Source of the DNA: CAYRVF01 sp964427535
GTDB lineage: Bacteria > Chloroflexota > Ktedonobacteria > Ktedonobacterales > JADMIN01
Direction of reading: 5' to 3'
Length of the DNA stretch: 7,719 nucleotides
NCBI GenBank assembly: GCA_964427535.1
Contig: CAYRVF010000178.1
Span: forward strand, 1-7,719
The position numbers and the translations under genes are program-made. This document shows, one piece after another, positions 1 to 6,894 of the stretch; position 1 is the first letter of the stretch; every line of letters starts with the position of its first letter. Below the pieces are notes generated by a model. It was not told the DNA's origin. It worked only from the letters and a program-made list of their open reading frames with translations, and did no database searches.

Positions 1-300
1 ATCGCGCCGAACGAGTAATCCGGTCCGCGATGCTCCCGCTGCTCACTTGCACAGAGCATGCTCGCGACGTACAAAATCCAGCCATCTGGCCGCGATAAAT
101 TGGGGAAATACGATCCGCCCAATACCTGTATCGCTTATGGTAACACGGACACGCTACTTGCGCTATATGCGTACCGTCGCTGCGTATTTTGGGCTAGGCC
201 ATAGCGCATATCCCCTGAAGGTGGAGGTTCACGCACGCATGCAGGCTGTACTGGCGTGCCTCCAGCGGAGATTGAGTGCGGTATATGAGAGCGGCACGTG
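1..300. other. Gene-less stretch downstream of murD
   Basis: I see no convincing coding region here. The open frames that cross it lack a ribosome binding site and any recognisable family motif, and they run antisense into murD. The base composition is visibly less GC-biased than in the genes. The only clear structure is the hairpin at 222-264, plus weaker complementary pairs such as ATGCTC (30-35) with GAGCAT (54-59), and ATATGCG (165-171) with CGCATAT (205-211). No tRNA cloverleaf was found. It is probably an intergenic spacer. Confidence 0.55.
222..264. repeat. Inverted repeat / hairpin past the murD stop
   Basis: TGGAGG (222-227) pairs with CCTCCA (259-264), and after a two-base bulge CACGC (230-234) pairs with GCGTG (254-258). 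This gives an 11-bp stem with a 19-base loop. It lies about 37 bases beyond the murD stop codon on the leftward transcript, so it could mark or protect the 3' end of that message. No run of T follows on either strand, so I do not call it an intrinsic terminator. Confidence 0.4.
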
Positions 301-1743
301 TCACGCGCCAGGCTGCTCAGGCAGCGCCCGCACCAAAGCGCGGAACTGTTCGCCGCGGTCGAACTCGTTGAGGAACATGCCGAAGCTGGTGAAGCCAGGG
401 GAGAGCAGCACGACGTCGCCGGGCCGCGCTGCGTCACGGGCGGCCTCTAGCGCGAGCGCCAGGTCGTCGAACGGGCCAACGAGCGGATCGGCGCGTCCCT
501 GTCGCTCGGCCGCCGCGCGCACCGCTGTGGCGAACTCCTCGGTGGCGTTGCCCTTGAGCAGCACGATGCGCCGCGCCTTCTCGGCCGCCTCTGCCGCGAA
601 CTCGCCAGGGTCGAGCTGCTTGCTGTTGCCGCCTGCGATCAGCACAACCGGCTCAACAAAGCTGCAGAGCGCTGCGATGCCCGCCACGGGCGCGGTGCTG
701 GCGCTATCGTTGACGTAGGTGACGCCATCAAGCGTCCGCACGGTCTCCAGCCGGTGCGGCACACCCGCGAACGAGCGGAGGGCAGCGGCGATGGTCTCTG
801 GCGCCACACCGATCAGCTCCGCCGCGAGGGCCGCCGCCTGGATGTTCCCGCGATTGTGCGCGCCGCGCAGGTGGCCACTCTCTTCTCCGTAGCGGAAGGG
901 ATGCGTCGCGTCAGGCTCATTCCGAGGATACGAGACGCCGCGCTCTGGGCTGAAGAACCAGACATGTCCGCCCGGCGCTGCCTCGCCGTAACGGCGTGTG
1001 TAGTCGTTCTCGGCGTTGAAGATGGCGATGTCGTCCGCGCCCTGGTAGCGGAAGATGCTCGACTTGGCCTCGCCATAGTCGTCCATCGAGTCGTACGCGT
1101 CGAGATGGTCGGGCAGCAGGTTCGTGAAGATCGCCACGTGCGGGCTGCGCCGGATGGGATGCAGCCCTTCGAGCATCCAGTTGCCCAGCTCCAGCACGAC
1201 CCAGCGGTCGGGCGATATCTGCGGCAGCAGCGAGAGCGTCTCGATGCCTCCGAGATTGCCGCCGAGCAGGGGGTCGAGCCCGGCCTGGCGTAGCATAGCG
1301 TGCAGCAGCAGTGTTGTGGTGCTCTTGCCGCGAGTGCCCGTCACACCGGCAATCTTCCCCTGGCAGGCGCGAAAGAACCACGCGATCTCCATCTCGATAC
1401 GCGCGCCCGCCGCATGCGCGGCCGCCAAATACGGCGACCCGCGCCGCACGCCCGGATTGCGGACGACGACGTCGGCGCGCGCGAAGTCCTCCAGCTCGTG
1501 CCGGCCGAGGACGTAGCGAATCGGCAGGCCCGCGAGCTTCTCGATGCTCGGCGCGAGCACATTGGCATCGCGCAGATCGGTGACGACGACCTCAGCCGCG
1601 TCGTGCTCGGCGGCGTAGCGTGCGGCGGCGACTCCCCCGCCGAGCAGGCCCAGCCCCATCACCAGCACACGACGTCCGCGCAAGGCATTCGGGTCGTCAG
1701 CGGAAGTCTGAAACTCGGAGGAGGTGTTGTCGCGGGTCGTCAT
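301..1743 (-). CDS. murD: UDP-N-acetylmuramoyl-L-alanine glutamate ligase (MurD family)
   Basis: Cytoplasmic Mur ligase that uses ATP to add glutamate to UDP-MurNAc-L-Ala in peptidoglycan precursor synthesis. The protein has 480 residues, a little longer than typical MurD. Visible motifs in order are a Rossmann-like nucleotide-site region (residues 24-40), the ATP P-loop T-G-T-R-G-K-S-T-T (135-143), the DHLD metal/ATP motif (212-215), the loop lysine K227 in AKSSIF that is carbamylated in Mur ligases, HNRGN (296-300), NDSAST (345-350), GGNSK (371-375) and the C-terminal SPGFTSF block (448-454). I chose the ATG at 1743 because GGAG lies 9 bases upstream (1753-1756); a GTG at 1779 would add 12 unremarkable residues. 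The family assignment is secure. Several substrate-side motifs differ from canonical MurD: GNWML replaces SSFQL near 187-191, and the lysine of NDSKATN is missing. Which glutamate isomer it uses is therefore open. Confidence 0.93.
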   Translation of the reverse strand: MTTRDNTSSEFQTSADDPNALRGRRVLVMGLGLLGGGVAAARYAAEHDAAEVVVTDLRDANVLAPSIEKLAGLPIRYVLGRHELEDFARADVVVRNPGVRRGSPYLAAAHAAGARIEMEIAWFFRACQGKIAGVTGTRGKSTTTLLLHAMLRQAGLDPLLGGNLGGIETLSLLPQISPDRWVVLELGNWMLEGLHPIRRSPHVAIFTNLLPDHLDAYDSMDDYGEAKSSIFRYQGADDIAIFNAENDYTRRYGEAAPGGHVWFFSPERGVSYPRNEPDATHPFRYGEESGHLRGAHNRGNIQAAALAAELIGVAPETIAAALRSFAGVPHRLETVRTLDGVTYVNDSASTAPVAGIAALCSFVEPVVLIAGGNSKQLDPGEFAAEAAEKARRIVLLKGNATEEFATAVRAAAERQGRADPLVGPFDDLALALEAARDAARPGDVVLLSPGFTSFGMFLNEFDRGEQFRALVRALPEQPGA

Positions 1744-1832
1744 ACGCTGGCGCTCCGAAGCATACAAAGGGACACACACCCTAACAGAGTGCGGATGGCC
1801 CGGTCTTTGCGGCGAAAAACCTCAGCACCTGA

Positions 1833-1861
1833 TTGCGGCGCGGGCGGTTGCAGCATACAAT
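1833..1861 (+). promoter_or_regulatory. Candidate promoter for the M24 peptidase gene
   Basis: TTGCGG (1833-1838) and TACAAT (1856-1861) are separated by 17 bases. The -10 matches five of six consensus bases and the -35 matches mainly in its TTG. A start near 1868 would leave a leader of about 75 bases before the GTG at 1942. This is a motif match only. Confidence 0.35.
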
Positions 1862-1941
1862 ACGGCGGCAGGGAAGGCGAGTCCGGACAGGAAAGCGCAG
1901 CACGCGACGGAGTGAACGGACGGCGAGGAAAGGCGTAGGGC

Positions 1942-3129
1942 GTGGATACGACAGTGCAGCGAGAGAAGCTGGAACAGGCAGCGGGTATCCTGGAGGAAAA
2001 ACAGATCGACTGCTGGCTGACGTTCGTGCGTGAGTCGTCGGAGACGTCTGATCCTGTGCTGCCGCTTCTCGTCGGGCACGATGTGACCTGGCAGAGCGCC
2101 TTTCTCGTGACACGCAAGGGGCGCCGCATCGCCATCGTCGGTGGGCCGGAAGGTCCGCTCGTCCGGCAGGCAGGACTCTTCGAGACCGTCACGACATACG
2201 ACGAGAGCTTCGTACCGGTGCTGCGAGCGGCGCTGGACGAGATCGCGCCCCGCCAGATCGCCCTCAACTACTCGCTCGGCGACGTCGCCTCAGACGGGCT
2301 GACCCATGGCATGTATCTCCAGCTTGTCGAGGCGTTGCGCGGGACACCCTATGTCGAGCGCCTGCAATCGGCGGGGTCGATCGTCGGCCCGCTGCGGAGC
2401 CGCAAGACATCCACGGAACTCGCGCGGATGCGGCATGCCATCGACATCACGGAAGAGCTGTTCGCGCAGGTGACCGTGTTCTTGCGTCCCGGGCGCACAG
2501 AGCGTGAGGTCGCGGACCTGCTGCATGCCGAGCTACGCCGTCGCGGGCTGGGCACCTCGTGGGAGGCCGAACACTGCCCGGCGGTGAATGCAGGCGCCTC
2601 CTCCGAGGCCGGGCACGCTAGCCCAACAGAGATCGTGATGCGCGAGGGAGACCTTGTGCATCTCGACTTCGGTGTGCGTTATGCGGACTACTGCTCCGAT
2701 TTGCAGCGGGTGTGGTACCTACGGGGTGCTGGCGAGAGTGAACCACCGGAGTCCGTGCGGCGGGCCTTCGCGGCATGCGTGGAGGCGATCGAGCAGGGAC
2801 GGCGCGCGCTGCGGGCAGGCGTTCCGGGCTGGCAGGTTGATACGGCTGCCCGCTCGTCACTCGTAGAGGCGGGCTATCCGGAGTATAAGCACGCGCTCGG
2901 CCATAGCGTAGGGCGCGCCTGTCATGACGGCGGCCCGCTGCTAGGCCCACGTTGGCCGCGATACGGCGAGACGCCCGAGCGGCCCATCGAGCCAGGCTCC
3001 GTCTACACGCTGGAGCTGGGGACGCCGACTGAGCGGGGATTTATCGGCCTGGAAGACGAAGTGCTAGTTGGAGCGTCGGGCGCGGAGTTCCTGTCGCCCG
3101 TGCAGCGTGAGCTCATCTACGTGGAATAG
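1942..3129 (+). CDS. M24 family metallopeptidase (Xaa-Pro aminopeptidase/dipeptidase-like)
   Basis: Pita-bread fold metallopeptidase expected to release N-terminal residues or cleave Xaa-Pro bonds with a two-metal centre in the cytoplasm. It has 395 residues, usual for bacterial prolidase/PepQ-type proteins. The N-terminal creatinase-like domain spans about 8-150 and the catalytic domain about 155-395. All five metal ligands can be placed: D242 (HLDFG), D253 (CSDLQ), H321 (GHSVG), E358 (TLELG) and E371 (GLEDE). Catalytic histidines H225 (GHASP) and H328 (CHDGG) are also present. The residue after H328 is Asp where many members have Glu, and the usual EPG before the fourth ligand is ELG, so substrate preference cannot be assigned. 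The start is GTG, with a purine-rich AGGAAAGG 8 bases upstream (1926-1933). It is divergent from murD and 77 bases ahead of the kinase gene, with which it may be co-transcribed. No signal peptide is visible. Confidence 0.88.
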   Translation: MDTTVQREKLEQAAGILEEKQIDCWLTFVRESSETSDPVLPLLVGHDVTWQSAFLVTRKGRRIAIVGGPEGPLVRQAGLFETVTTYDESFVPVLRAALDEIAPRQIALNYSLGDVASDGLTHGMYLQLVEALRGTPYVERLQSAGSIVGPLRSRKTSTELARMRHAIDITEELFAQVTVFLRPGRTEREVADLLHAELRRRGLGTSWEAEHCPAVNAGASSEAGHASPTEIVMREGDLVHLDFGVRYADYCSDLQRVWYLRGAGESEPPESVRRAFAACVEAIEQGRRALRAGVPGWQVDTAARSSLVEAGYPEYKHALGHSVGRACHDGGPLLGPRWPRYGETPERPIEPGSVYTLELGTPTERGFIGLEDEVLVGASGAEFLSPVQRELIYVE

Positions 3130-3143
3130 CCCTTCAGGAAGGG
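3130..3143 (+). repeat. Short perfect hairpin after the peptidase stop
   Basis: CCCTTC-AG-GAAGGG begins at the base right after the TAG stop at 3127-3129. The six-base arms are perfect, although the two-base loop means the terminal pair would open. No T run follows, so it may slow or protect a 3' end but is not a clear terminator, and readthrough into the kinase gene is possible. Confidence 0.35.
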
Positions 3144-3206
3144 ACTCTCACGAAGCACACGCCACGTCTACATCAGTGGACAACAGGAAGCAAGTAGCGG
3201 CCGCCG

Positions 3207-4964
3207 ATGCGAGATGAAGAGAAAACCAAGGCGCAATTGATCGAGGAGCTGCGCGACCTGCGCGAGCTTGTCGCCGCCTTGCGAACGGGCAGCGACACGA
3301 AGGTGCTGGCGTCGGGAGGAAGCCGCCAGTCCGCTGCGCCGTGGAGCGAGACGCACGTGCCAGATGGGGCGACACGAAGACTGGGCTCTCCGACTGCGAA
3401 CGGCGATGCGCTCTCCGACCTGCTCGATCAATTGCAGTTCGCGCGCACCATGACCGACAGCCTCGACGAGGGACTCTTTGTCCTCGACCCAGCCGGGCGC
3501 ATTCTGTATCAGAACCAGACCGCGGAGAGCATGCTCGGCGCGCAAGGTGATGACCCGCACTGGCAGCGGCTTCATCCTCGCATCCACCCAAACTGCGACG
3601 CCCTGCACGGCGGGGAGTGCGATTTCCTCTCGGTCGTGCGGACACATGTCGAGCAGCGCGGCGAGAGCGAGCTCTTCTCACAGCGCGTAGGCGCGACCGT
3701 CCCCATCCGGTATCTTGCGACGCCCATCGAGCAGGACGGCGCTGTGCTGGGCGTGTTGCTGCTGATTTCCGACCTCAGCGAGCAGCAGCGAATCTCCCGG
3801 CGGCTTGCCAAGAATCAGTCTGCACTCCGGCGTGCCGAGACCGCCGTGGAACACGAGCGCCGCCAGGCGGCCGAACTGCAGACCATGATCGAGTCCATTC
3901 CCGACGCCCTGCTCGTCGTTGATACTGAGGCGCGCATCATCCGCACGAACGCGAATGGTGCGTCCATGTATGGCCTGGACGCGGCGGAGGGAGAGCTCGA
4001 CATCGACGAGTTGGGTGAGGCTGTCTCCCTGAGCCTGCCAGACGACACTCCGGTTCCATCCGGCGAGAGTCCCCTCGCGCAGGCGTTGCGCGGCATCACA
4101 CAGACCGACGCCCACCTCAAGCTACGGCGCGCGGATACGGGAGAATCCGCCCACGTGCTGATGAGCGTGTCACCGATCCGCGACGAATCAGGGGCCATTA
4201 CCGGGGCGCTCAGCGTCAGCCGCGACGTGACGAACATCTACCGGCTCGAACGCCAGAAGGATGAGTTCCTGACCGTCGCCTCCCACGAGTTGAAGACGCC
4301 GCTCACCAGCCTGAAGATTCTGGCGCAGCTCACCCGCCGCCGACTGACTAAGGCGAACGTGCCTGAGGCCTCGCAGCTCGCTGGCATGGAGCGCTCCATC
4401 GACCGCATGGAACGGCTGGTCAACGATTTGCTCGACGTCTCGCGTATTCAGGATGGCAGGCTTGCGCTGCGAGTCGAGCGCAGCGATATTGTGCCGCTCT
4501 GCGAGCAGGTCATCGAGGAGCAAGAGGCAGCCAGCGGACGGCATATCCGCGCGACGCTGCCCGTGCAGCCGCTCTACGTCCATGCCGACCCGGAGCGCGT
4601 CAGCCAGGTGCTCTCGAACCTCGTCGCCAACGCCCTGAAGTATTCGCCCGCGTTCACGCCGGTGATGCTGGAGGTCCAGAAGTGGAGCGACTGGGCGATC
4701 ATTAGCGTCAGCGACCGGGGCGGCGGCATACCCGAGGACGTGCAGGAGCGGCTCTTCGACCGCTTCTACCGTGTGCCAGGCGTGCAGGTGCAGGTGGGGT
4801 CGGGCGTTGGGCTGGGCCTCGGCCTCTACATCAGCCGCGAGATCGTCGAGCGCCACGGCGGCCACATCTGGGTAAAGAGCGCGATCGGGTCCGGGTCCAC
4901 CTTCAACTTTACCCTGCCCCTGGACGAATCCGCACACGATGCGCCGGAAGACATCCACAGCTAA
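3207..4964 (+). CDS. Soluble PAS-PAS sensor histidine kinase
   Basis: Two-component sensor of 585 residues that autophosphorylates a histidine and passes the phosphate to a response regulator not present in this window. No membrane segment or signal peptide is seen, so the sensing is probably cytoplasmic. In order: a charged N-terminal helix (about 1-26, likely coiled coil), a low-complexity linker, PAS-like region 1 (about 76-192), a linking helix (about 193-225, likely coiled coil), PAS region 2 (about 226-345), HisKA with phospho-acceptor H360 in SHELKTPL, and HATPase_c with N475 in the N box, the D503-R-G-G-G G1 box and a G2 box of repeated G-x-G around 531-539. All catalytic boxes look intact. 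PAS region 1 carries a His/Cys cluster (H123, H127, C130, H134, C138) that could bind a metal or respond to redox. No receiver domain is fused. The start is ATG; a weak AGGAAG lies 16 bases upstream. It converges on the transaldolase gene. Confidence 0.92.
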   Translation: MRDEEKTKAQLIEELRDLRELVAALRTGSDTKVLASGGSRQSAAPWSETHVPDGATRRLGSPTANGDALSDLLDQLQFARTMTDSLDEGLFVLDPAGRILYQNQTAESMLGAQGDDPHWQRLHPRIHPNCDALHGGECDFLSVVRTHVEQRGESELFSQRVGATVPIRYLATPIEQDGAVLGVLLLISDLSEQQRISRRLAKNQSALRRAETAVEHERRQAAELQTMIESIPDALLVVDTEARIIRTNANGASMYGLDAAEGELDIDELGEAVSLSLPDDTPVPSGESPLAQALRGITQTDAHLKLRRADTGESAHVLMSVSPIRDESGAITGALSVSRDVTNIYRLERQKDEFLTVASHELKTPLTSLKILAQLTRRRLTKANVPEASQLAGMERSIDRMERLVNDLLDVSRIQDGRLALRVERSDIVPLCEQVIEEQEAASGRHIRATLPVQPLYVHADPERVSQVLSNLVANALKYSPAFTPVMLEVQKWSDWAIISVSDRGGGIPEDVQERLFDRFYRVPGVQVQVGSGVGLGLGLYISREIVERHGGHIWVKSAIGSGSTFNFTLPLDESAHDAPEDIHS

Positions 4965-4992
4965 CGGACTCCGGCTGGCCCACGGCGCGCCA

Positions 4993-5027
4993 CGGCGTCG
5001 CTCACCGCCACCGGTGGCAGCACGCCG
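4993..5027. terminator. Palindromic convergent intergenic region, possible terminator
   Basis: The gap between the convergent kinase and transaldolase genes contains the perfect 12-bp palindrome GCCACCGGTGGC (5007-5018). It is enclosed by CGGCGT (4993-4998) and ACGCCG (5022-5027), which can pair outside it. The placement between two converging 3' ends fits a bidirectional stop signal. There is no T tract on either side, so intrinsic termination is doubtful and the call is tentative. Confidence 0.3.
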
Positions 5028-5043
5028 ACGTCTGCGCCGGGCG

Positions 5044-5700
5044 CTAGGACTGCTCCCGAGAGAAGGCCTGCCAGTCCTTCAGGAAGCCCGCAATGCCCGC
5101 GTCCGTCAACGGGTGATGCGCCGACTTCACCAGCACGTCGTATGGCACCGTCGCGATGTCGGCACCCGCCTTCGCCGCCTGCAGGATATGCAGCGGCGTA
5201 CGGATGCTCGCGGCCAGCACCAGCGTCGGCAGGTTGTGCTGGCGATAGATCTCCACCGTGTCGCGCACCACCCGCATGCCGTCCTCTGAGATGTCGTCCA
5301 GCCGCCCGACGAAGGGGCTGATGATATACGCGCCCGCCAGCGCGGCGTAGAGCGCCTGGGTGGCCGAAAAACAGAGGGTCACGTTGGTGCGAATGCCGTC
5401 GGCCTTGAGCGCCTTCACCGCCGCCCAGCCGTTCGGCGTCGACGGCACCTTGACGACGACGCTGGAATGCCACTTCGCGAATCGCCTACCCTCCTCGACC
5501 ATGCCCTCGGTGTCGGGGCTAACGGTCTCCGCGCTGATAGGTCCATCCACGATCTCGGCAATCTCGCGGATCACGTCTTCATAACTCCGGCCCGAGGTCT
5601 TGCTCACCAATGTGGGGTTCGTGGTCACGCCGCTGAGAATGCCCCAGCGGGCGACCTCCCGGATCTCCTCGATCTTCGCCGTGTCCAGAAATATCCGCAT
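5044..5700 (-). CDS. tal: Transaldolase, small TalC/MipB-type
   Basis: Class I Schiff-base enzyme of the non-oxidative pentose phosphate pathway that transfers a dihydroxyacetone unit between sugar phosphates in the cytoplasm. Its 218 residues are typical of the small transaldolase/fructose-6-phosphate aldolase subfamily. Visible motifs are FLDTA (4-8), SGVTTNPTL (23-31), the Schiff-base lysine K84 in VVVKVP, and SPFVGRLDD (128-136). Two positions that separate transaldolases from the E. coli aldolase FsaA appear transaldolase-like: E58 where FsaA has the water-binding Gln59, and F130 where FsaA has Tyr131. This alignment was made by eye. The start is well supported: AAGGAGG (5714-5708 on the minus strand) lies 7 bases from the ATG. 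The gene sits 84 bases downstream of the Rieske gene on the same strand and could share its transcript. A functional link to the Rieske protein is not evident. Confidence 0.9.
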   Translation of the reverse strand: MRIFLDTAKIEEIREVARWGILSGVTTNPTLVSKTSGRSYEDVIREIAEIVDGPISAETVSPDTEGMVEEGRRFAKWHSSVVVKVPSTPNGWAAVKALKADGIRTNVTLCFSATQALYAALAGAYIISPFVGRLDDISEDGMRVVRDTVEIYRQHNLPTLVLAASIRTPLHILQAAKAGADIATVPYDVLVKSAHHPLTDAGIAGFLKDWQAFSREQS

Positions 5701-5784
5701 GGTGCGTCCTCCTTATGGCTCGCTCAGCTCGCCCGCACTACGCCCGTACGCGTGCTCCCGATGGTCTCTGATGGTATCACGGCC

Positions 5785-6705
5785 TTACATCCGCCGGAGC
5801 TCGATTCTGCCATCGCGCACCCGCACGTCATACCGTGGCTGGTCGAACGTCGCCGGACCCGTGAGCACCTTCCCGTCTGTCATGCGGAAGCGCGAGCCGT
5901 GCCACGGGCACTGCACTACGTCCCCTTGCTGAAGCTCACCCTCATCCAGCGGACCTCCCGCATGGGAGCACCGCGCTGCGAGCGCGCAGTAGTCCTCGCC
6001 CCGTTTCAGCAGCACCACCGGCACACCCGCTACTACCACCCGGCGCAGCACGTTCTCTGGCAGATCATCGACCGCGAGCACGGCTTCATACTCCTCGCCG
6101 CTCTCCTCCCATGCCGTGTGGTTCACACCCGTGCCCTTGTCAAAGACCATTTCGCCGCCGAGATACGCCGCCGTCAACACCAGTCCGAGGCCCACGAACC
6201 CGACGATAGCCGCGGGCGTGCTCTCGCCTGTGCCCGTCATCAGACGCAGCACCGCCGAGACAACGTACAGGACGAGCGCCAATGCGTTCAGCCCACCGTG
6301 ATAGAGACCGATACTCCGCTCCGCGCCGTAGGTGTCGCTCCAGTCAGCCATGCCGGTGACGGCTGCTCCGAGCGCTCCTACGATGCCCACCAGCACCAGC
6401 AGCTCGGCGCCGCGTGCCGCCCATGCGTTGGCATGCGGCGAGACGAGCCACACGATGTCGAAGACCGCCGCGAGCAGCCATGCACCAACCGGCACATCCG
6501 TGATGGCCGGATGCAACGGGTGTCCCAGCCAGGTGCCATGCAGCAGCGATTTGAAGCGGCGCGGCGGTTTCCGGTTGGCCCCAATCAGTGCCTTGATGCC
6601 GCTTTGCGCCACGTCACTCACGTGGTCTGACAGTTTCCGCGGTGCCTCCACTGCCTCCGTCTCGACGGTCGTGCTCCGCGCCGTGTCATCAGACGTGTTC
6701 CACAT
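5785..6705 (-). CDS. DUF2231 membrane protein with C-terminal Rieske [2Fe-2S] domain
   Basis: Predicted inner-membrane electron-transfer protein of 306 residues. Residues 1-55 are polar. Four hydrophobic segments follow at about 69-89, 100-120, 134-155 and 164-184, and they match the DUF2231 pattern, including GHPLHP (61-66) before the first helix. The Rieske domain (about 207-306) carries both ligand boxes: C246-S-H248 and C266-P-W-H269. The short CSHAGGPL and CPWHGSRF forms resemble Rieske ferredoxins/oxygenase components rather than the disulfide-bearing bc1 type. A cytosolic Rieske domain is suggested by the even helix count and an N-terminus without a signal peptide. The start at 6705 was chosen because AAAGGAG lies 8 bases upstream; a GTG at 6777 or an ATG at 6753 would extend the frame without a good ribosome site. 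The partner redox protein is unknown. The divergent neighbour is an Fe-S-type regulator, which suggests redox-linked control. Confidence 0.88.
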   Translation of the reverse strand: MWNTSDDTARSTTVETEAVEAPRKLSDHVSDVAQSGIKALIGANRKPPRRFKSLLHGTWLGHPLHPAITDVPVGAWLLAAVFDIVWLVSPHANAWAARGAELLVLVGIVGALGAAVTGMADWSDTYGAERSIGLYHGGLNALALVLYVVSAVLRLMTGTGESTPAAIVGFVGLGLVLTAAYLGGEMVFDKGTGVNHTAWEESGEEYEAVLAVDDLPENVLRRVVVAGVPVVLLKRGEDYCALAARCSHAGGPLDEGELQQGDVVQCPWHGSRFRMTDGKVLTGPATFDQPRYDVRVRDGRIELRRM

Positions 6706-6713
6706 CGCCCGCG

Positions 6714-6720
6714 CTCCTTT
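6714..6720 (-). promoter_or_regulatory. Ribosome binding site deciding the Rieske gene start
   Basis: Read leftward this is AAAGGAG, ending 8 bases before the ATG at 6705-6703. It is much better than anything upstream of the alternative starts at 6753 and 6777, so the N-terminus is placed here. Confidence 0.75.
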
Positions 6721-6739
6721 GGGCCCGTCGCACAGGGCC

Positions 6740-6758
6740 TGTCCCAGGGACATGTCCC
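6740..6758. repeat. Interlocking palindromes in the Rieske gene leader
   Basis: The stretch reads TGTCCC-A-GGGACA-TGTCCC with the last two units overlapping, so the central GGGACA can pair with either flanking TGTCCC. GGGACATGTCCC (6747-6758) is a perfect 12-bp palindrome. If transcription starts near 6833, this lies in the 5' leader, 35-53 bases before the start codon, where the two pairings would be mutually exclusive. Confidence 0.45.
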
Positions 6759-6783
6759 CGTTCGCGTCTATGGACACTGAACG

Positions 6784-6803
6784 GCCGGTGGCGCGCCACT
6801 GGT
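6784..6803. repeat. GC-rich 12-bp palindrome with extended flanks
   Basis: GTGGCGCGCCAC (6788-6799) is a perfect palindrome. The flanks continue as matched C-G pairs at 6785-6786 with 6801-6802, interrupted by single mismatches that would be G-U on the plus-strand RNA. It lies in the predicted 5' leader of the Rieske gene and could be a protein site or a stem. Confidence 0.45.
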
Positions 6804-6839
6804 GGGACGTCGTCTGTGTCTCTCGCGGCCCTCACGAAA

Positions 6840-6868
6840 CGTATAGCTGCGTTTTGATAATTTGTCAA
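6840..6868 (-). promoter_or_regulatory. Predicted leftward promoter of the Rieske gene
   Basis: On the minus strand a perfect -35 TTGACA (6868-6863) is followed after 17 bases by TATACG (6845-6840), which matches the -10 consensus at its first four bases. Transcription would begin near 6833, giving a leader of about 128 bases before the ATG at 6705. The -35 is one arm of the inverted repeat at 6860-6894. Confidence 0.55.
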
Positions 6869-6894
6869 TATGTTATTGTATTTATTTGACAAAT
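6860..6894. repeat. 9-bp inverted repeat holding both -35 boxes
   Basis: ATTTGTCAA (6860-6868) and TTGACAAAT (6886-6894) are perfect inverted copies with a 17-base AT-rich spacer. Each arm contains the TTGACA hexamer of one of the two divergent promoters. The surrounding 50 bases (6851-6900) are only about 22% GC in otherwise GC-rich DNA. The symmetry arises at least partly because both promoters have a consensus -35, but the match runs three bases further into AAT, so an operator function is possible. Confidence 0.7.

Noticed and set aside
1..300. Possible tRNA or small structured RNA gene
   Set aside because: A GGTTC resembling a T-arm occurs at 226-230, but no cloverleaf or CCA-side acceptor pairing could be assembled around it.
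47..718. 223-codon plus-strand open frame at the left end
   Set aside because: Most of it is antisense to the C-terminus of murD, it has no ribosome binding site, and its composition is Ser/Ala/Arg-rich as in shadow frames.
1744..1779. GTG start at 1779 for murD
   Set aside because: It would add 12 residues without homology signal. The ATG at 1743 has GGAG at suitable spacing and leads directly into a typical N-terminus.
4188..4958. 256-codon minus-strand open frame
   Set aside because: It is antisense to the histidine kinase domain, whose motifs are intact. The translation shows no recognisable domain.
3131..5086. CCTTCAGGAAG occurring at 3131-3141 and again near 5076-5086
   Set aside because: The second copy encodes ordinary residues (FLKD) in the transaldolase on the opposite strand. 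The sequence is nearly self-complementary and short, so chance explains the match.
5467..6630. Long plus-strand open frame of 387 codons
   Set aside because: It lies opposite the transaldolase and Rieske genes, has no family motif, and is rich in His, Arg and Ala as expected for an antisense shadow in GC-rich DNA.
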